NCBI GenBank assembly: GCA_023461435.1
Contig: JAEYLC010000008.1
Coordinates: 1 to 64,000, forward strand
Source: Bacillota bacterium
Lineage (GTDB): Bacteria; Bacillota; Clostridia; Christensenellales; SZUA-584
DNA: 64,000 nucleotides
Direction of reading: 5' to 3'
Shown here: piece after piece, positions 61,961 to 64,000 of the stretch
Numbering within the stretch: the first letter of the stretch is position 1
Layout of the letters: every line of letters starts with the position of its first letter
The notes under the pieces: model-generated
Seen by the model: only the letters and a program-made list of their open reading frames with translations
Database searches by the model: none
Told to the model about the DNA's origin: nothing
Translations under genes and position numbers: made by a program

Positions 61961-62743
61961 ATGAATCAGGAAAAATGGGCTTTGATAACCGGCGCCTCCT
62001 CGGGTATCGGCATGGCGCTTGCCCTTCGGTTTGCAAAAGAAGGATGGCAGCTGGTTCTTGTGGCGAGAGACGCCGCAAGGCTGTCGGCATTGGCTGAAAT
62101 CATCGAGGATGATTTTAAGGTCCGCACCTTCGTCATCCCAAAAGACCTCACATCACACGATGCCCCCAAAGAGATATTTGACAAGCTCGACATCAGCGGC
62201 ATCCGTATTGATGCCCTGATTAATAACGCCGGAGCCGGAGCCTGCGGCCTTTTTCATGACATCCCCGGCGATAAGGATGTGCAGATGATCGATCTGAATA
62301 TCCGTGCCGTGACCTCGCTTTCAAAGCTTGCGATTCTTCATATGCGCAAGGCCGGCGGCGGGAAAATACTCAACGTGGCGTCTACCGGCTCCTATCAGCC
62401 TGGGCCATACATCGCTGTTTACTACGCCACCAAAGCGTACGTGCTGTCTCTTTCGCAGGCAATGCGCAAAGAGCTTAAAAAAACCGGCATCGTCGTGAGT
62501 ACGCTGTGCCCCGGTTCCACCGCAACGGATTTCTCGAGGCGCGCGGGCAAGGCCGATATCGGGGGCGCAATGGTGCCCGGGAAAGTGGCGGACTGCGCCT
62601 ATAAAGGACTGATCAAAGGCAAAGCCGTGATCATCCCCGGCGCGAGGAATAAATTTTTCATTGCGGTCTCCAAGCTGCTGCCCGGAGGCTTGAGCGCCGC
62701 GATCGTCGAGCGCATACAGCGCCGTCTGACCGAGACGTTTTGA
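61961..62743 (+). CDS. Short-chain dehydrogenase/reductase
   Basis: This 260-residue classical SDR has the cofactor loop TGASSGIGMALA, NNAG, catalytic Ser in NVASTGSYQ and Tyr-Lys in YYATKAYV. The sequence after the fold (LLPGGLSAAIVERIQ) resembles the DltE/YqjQ-type group. The substrate is unknown. It stands alone, 48 bp after the sensor gene. Confidence 0.87.
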   Translation: MNQEKWALITGASSGIGMALALRFAKEGWQLVLVARDAARLSALAEIIEDDFKVRTFVIPKDLTSHDAPKEIFDKLDISGIRIDALINNAGAGACGLFHDIPGDKDVQMIDLNIRAVTSLSKLAILHMRKAGGGKILNVASTGSYQPGPYIAVYYATKAYVLSLSQAMRKELKKTGIVVSTLCPGSTATDFSRRAGKADIGGAMVPGKVADCAYKGLIKGKAVIIPGARNKFFIAVSKLLPGGLSAAIVERIQRRLTETF

Positions 62744-62847
62744 CCAAGGCCATGCCGCGCGTTAGTTACAAAGCACCAATATCTGCTTAATCCGCCAGCG
62801 CATCGCTCTTATTTGTAACTGTTACGTAACATTTCCGTAATAAATTC

Positions 62848-62876
62848 TTGCAATTTGCTGCTGTTTCGTTTAAAAT
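62848..62876 (+). promoter_or_regulatory. Promoter of the NlpC/P60 gene
   Basis: TTGCAA and TAAAAT are exactly 17 bp apart, ending about 23 bp before the start codon. A GTTACGTAAC palindrome at 62821-62830 lies just upstream and could be an operator. Confidence 0.6.
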
Positions 62877-62899
62877 AGAGAAAAAAAGAGAGGTTCATT

Positions 62900-64000
62900 A
62901 TGAATAGACGGCGATCCAGACGAATCTCAAAAATGAGAAAAACGTTTAACCGTATTCTCGATATATTTTTTCGTTTAAGCAAGCGAGCGCGCATTATTTT
63001 CGTAAGCGGCGTTTGCTTGCTGCTGGCCGCCGTCATACTTGTCTTGTCTATACCGTATGATGCCGCCGCGCTCTCGACTCAAAACGACAGCGCGCTGGCT
63101 GCTGCCGGAAACGTGGATATGATCCCAAGCGAGACGCCGCAGCCTGAGCCCACCGCCACGGCAACTCCCGTTCCCACGCCGACACCTGATCCGACTCTGC
63201 AGCGCGGAGACGAAAACGAACGGGTCCAGGAGCTTCAGGAGCGGCTCATGGAACTCAACTTTCTTGATATTGACGAAACCACCCAGCTTTACGGTCCTGC
63301 GACGCAATATGCCGTACAGCTTTTCCAGCGCCAGCATGGCCTTCAGCAGGACGGCATCGCCGGCCCGGAAACGCTCGACAAGATCTATGCGCCTGACGCT
63401 CAAACCTATATGCTTCTTGAAGGCACCCAGGGCGACGACGTGGACAGCCTTCAAAGACAGCTTATTGACCTTGGATACTTAAAGAAGGATACCGGCTTCT
63501 ATGGATCGGAGACGGTGGACGCCGTAAAAGAATTTCAGTCGCGCAACGGCCTTGCCGCGGACGGAAAAACCGGGCCCAAAACGCTGGACGTGATCTACTC
63601 CCCGGATGCCAAGCCCAGCAAAGATAAGGTTCAGTCCGAGAAACGGCGCGCGAACATAGTGGAGATGATCGATGTCGCCAAAGAGCAGCTCGGCGAGCCA
63701 TACCGTATCGGCCATGAAGGCCCCGATTCGTTCGACTGCTCCGGACTTGTGTATTACTGCCTTAAGAAGGCGGGTTCCTCGCGCGGCCGCTATAACGCCG
63801 CCGGTTACTCGCAGGTGTCCGACTGGGAAAAGATATCGTCGATGAATGATCTCGAAAAGGGCGATCTGCTGTTTTTCTGGAATAATGCGAAGTCAAAAGT
63901 GGGACATGTCGGCATCTATATCGGCAGCGGCATGATGGTCGACGCGTCTTCGTCCAACGGCAAGGTTGTCAAACGCGCGAGCAATACGGCTTATTGGAAG
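62900..64000 (+). CDS. Peptidoglycan-binding NlpC/P60 hydrolase (cut by window end)
   Basis: The 367 visible codons start at the ATG at 62900 after AGAGAGG. An Arg-rich head and one transmembrane segment (residues 32-50) lead to a Thr/Pro linker (TATATPVPTPTPDPT). Two peptidoglycan-binding domains follow (VQELQERLMELNFL; VDSLQRQLIDLGYL), and then an NlpC/P60 domain from about 253. The catalytic Cys280 is in DSFDCSGLVYY and His336 in VGHVGIYIG. It should cut peptide cross-links of the cell wall. The stop lies beyond the window. Confidence 0.9.
   Translation, partial: MNRRRSRRISKMRKTFNRILDIFFRLSKRARIIFVSGVCLLLAAVILVLSIPYDAAALSTQNDSALAAAGNVDMIPSETPQPEPTATATPVPTPTPDPTLQRGDENERVQELQERLMELNFLDIDETTQLYGPATQYAVQLFQRQHGLQQDGIAGPETLDKIYAPDAQTYMLLEGTQGDDVDSLQRQLIDLGYLKKDTGFYGSETVDAVKEFQSRNGLAADGKTGPKTLDVIYSPDAKPSKDKVQSEKRRANIVEMIDVAKEQLGEPYRIGHEGPDSFDCSGLVYYCLKKAGSSRGRYNAAGYSQVSDWEKISSMNDLEKGDLLFFWNNAKSKVGHVGIYIGSGMMVDASSSNGKVVKRASNTAYWK

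Noticed and set aside
1..64000. tRNA, rRNA, CRISPR array, prophage, restriction or toxin-antitoxin system
   Set aside because: I looked for repeats with regular spacers, cloverleaf ends and typical gene families and saw none.

Overview
The window looks like a chromosomal segment of a Gram-positive anaerobe of the class Clostridia. The supports are a Bacillus-type PurR, a yerC-pcrA-ligA cluster, lipoprotein signal peptides, several cell-wall proteins with threonine/proline-rich linkers, and no outer-membrane genes. I found no rRNA, tRNA, CRISPR array, prophage or intact transposase. Genus cannot be fixed from the sequence alone.

Layout. (1) 0.2-7.4 kb, minus strand: three tandem paralogues of a membrane-anchored PQQ-type beta-propeller protein, each followed by its own terminator, and a periplasmic-binding-protein-like lipoprotein. 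(2) 7.6-12.5 kb: cinA, two zinc-ribbon membrane proteins, a methyltransferase fused to a winged helix, a small protein with a J-domain-like HPD segment, and a small membrane protein. (3) 13-43.5 kb: a carbohydrate-catabolism island, visibly more A/T-rich in third codon positions than its flanks, with three separately regulated units. Unit 1 (25.9 to 13.0 kb, minus): LacI regulator, amidohydrolase, ribose-type ABC transporter, TIM-barrel isomerase, D-2-hydroxyacid dehydrogenase, split transketolase, glycerate kinase, second split transketolase. Unit 2 (35.3 to 26.5 kb, minus, plus a divergent DeoR and HAD phosphatase): TIM-barrel epimerase, second ABC transporter, Gfo/Idh/MocA dehydrogenase, FGGY kinase, BtpA/SgcQ-family protein, HAD phosphatase. 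Unit 3 (41.4 to 37.5 kb, minus, plus a divergent M42 peptidase and DeoR): FGGY kinase, ribulose-phosphate 3-epimerase homologue, third split transketolase. (4) 43.7-64 kb, GC-richer housekeeping genes: glmS, glmM, trxB, an S41 protease, an SH3/peptidoglycan-binding protein, a fumarylacetoacetase-family hydrolase, yerC, pcrA, ligA, a GNAT acetyltransferase, murC, purR, a PAS/GAF multi-sensor protein, an SDR oxidoreductase, and an NlpC/P60 hydrolase cut by the window end.

How the island may work. Each unit has its own regulator and at least one near-consensus sigma-A promoter with repeats lying on it. Units 2 and 3 contain sugar kinases. Unit 1 has none, although it carries two transketolases plus the enzyme set hydroxypyruvate-isomerase-like protein, hydroxypyruvate reductase-like dehydrogenase and glycerate kinase. 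My main hypothesis is that unit 1 trims an imported, unphosphorylated keto sugar acid two carbons at a time by transketolase and passes a C3 carboxylated remainder through hydroxypyruvate and glycerate to 2-phosphoglycerate. The substrates of all three units are unknown.
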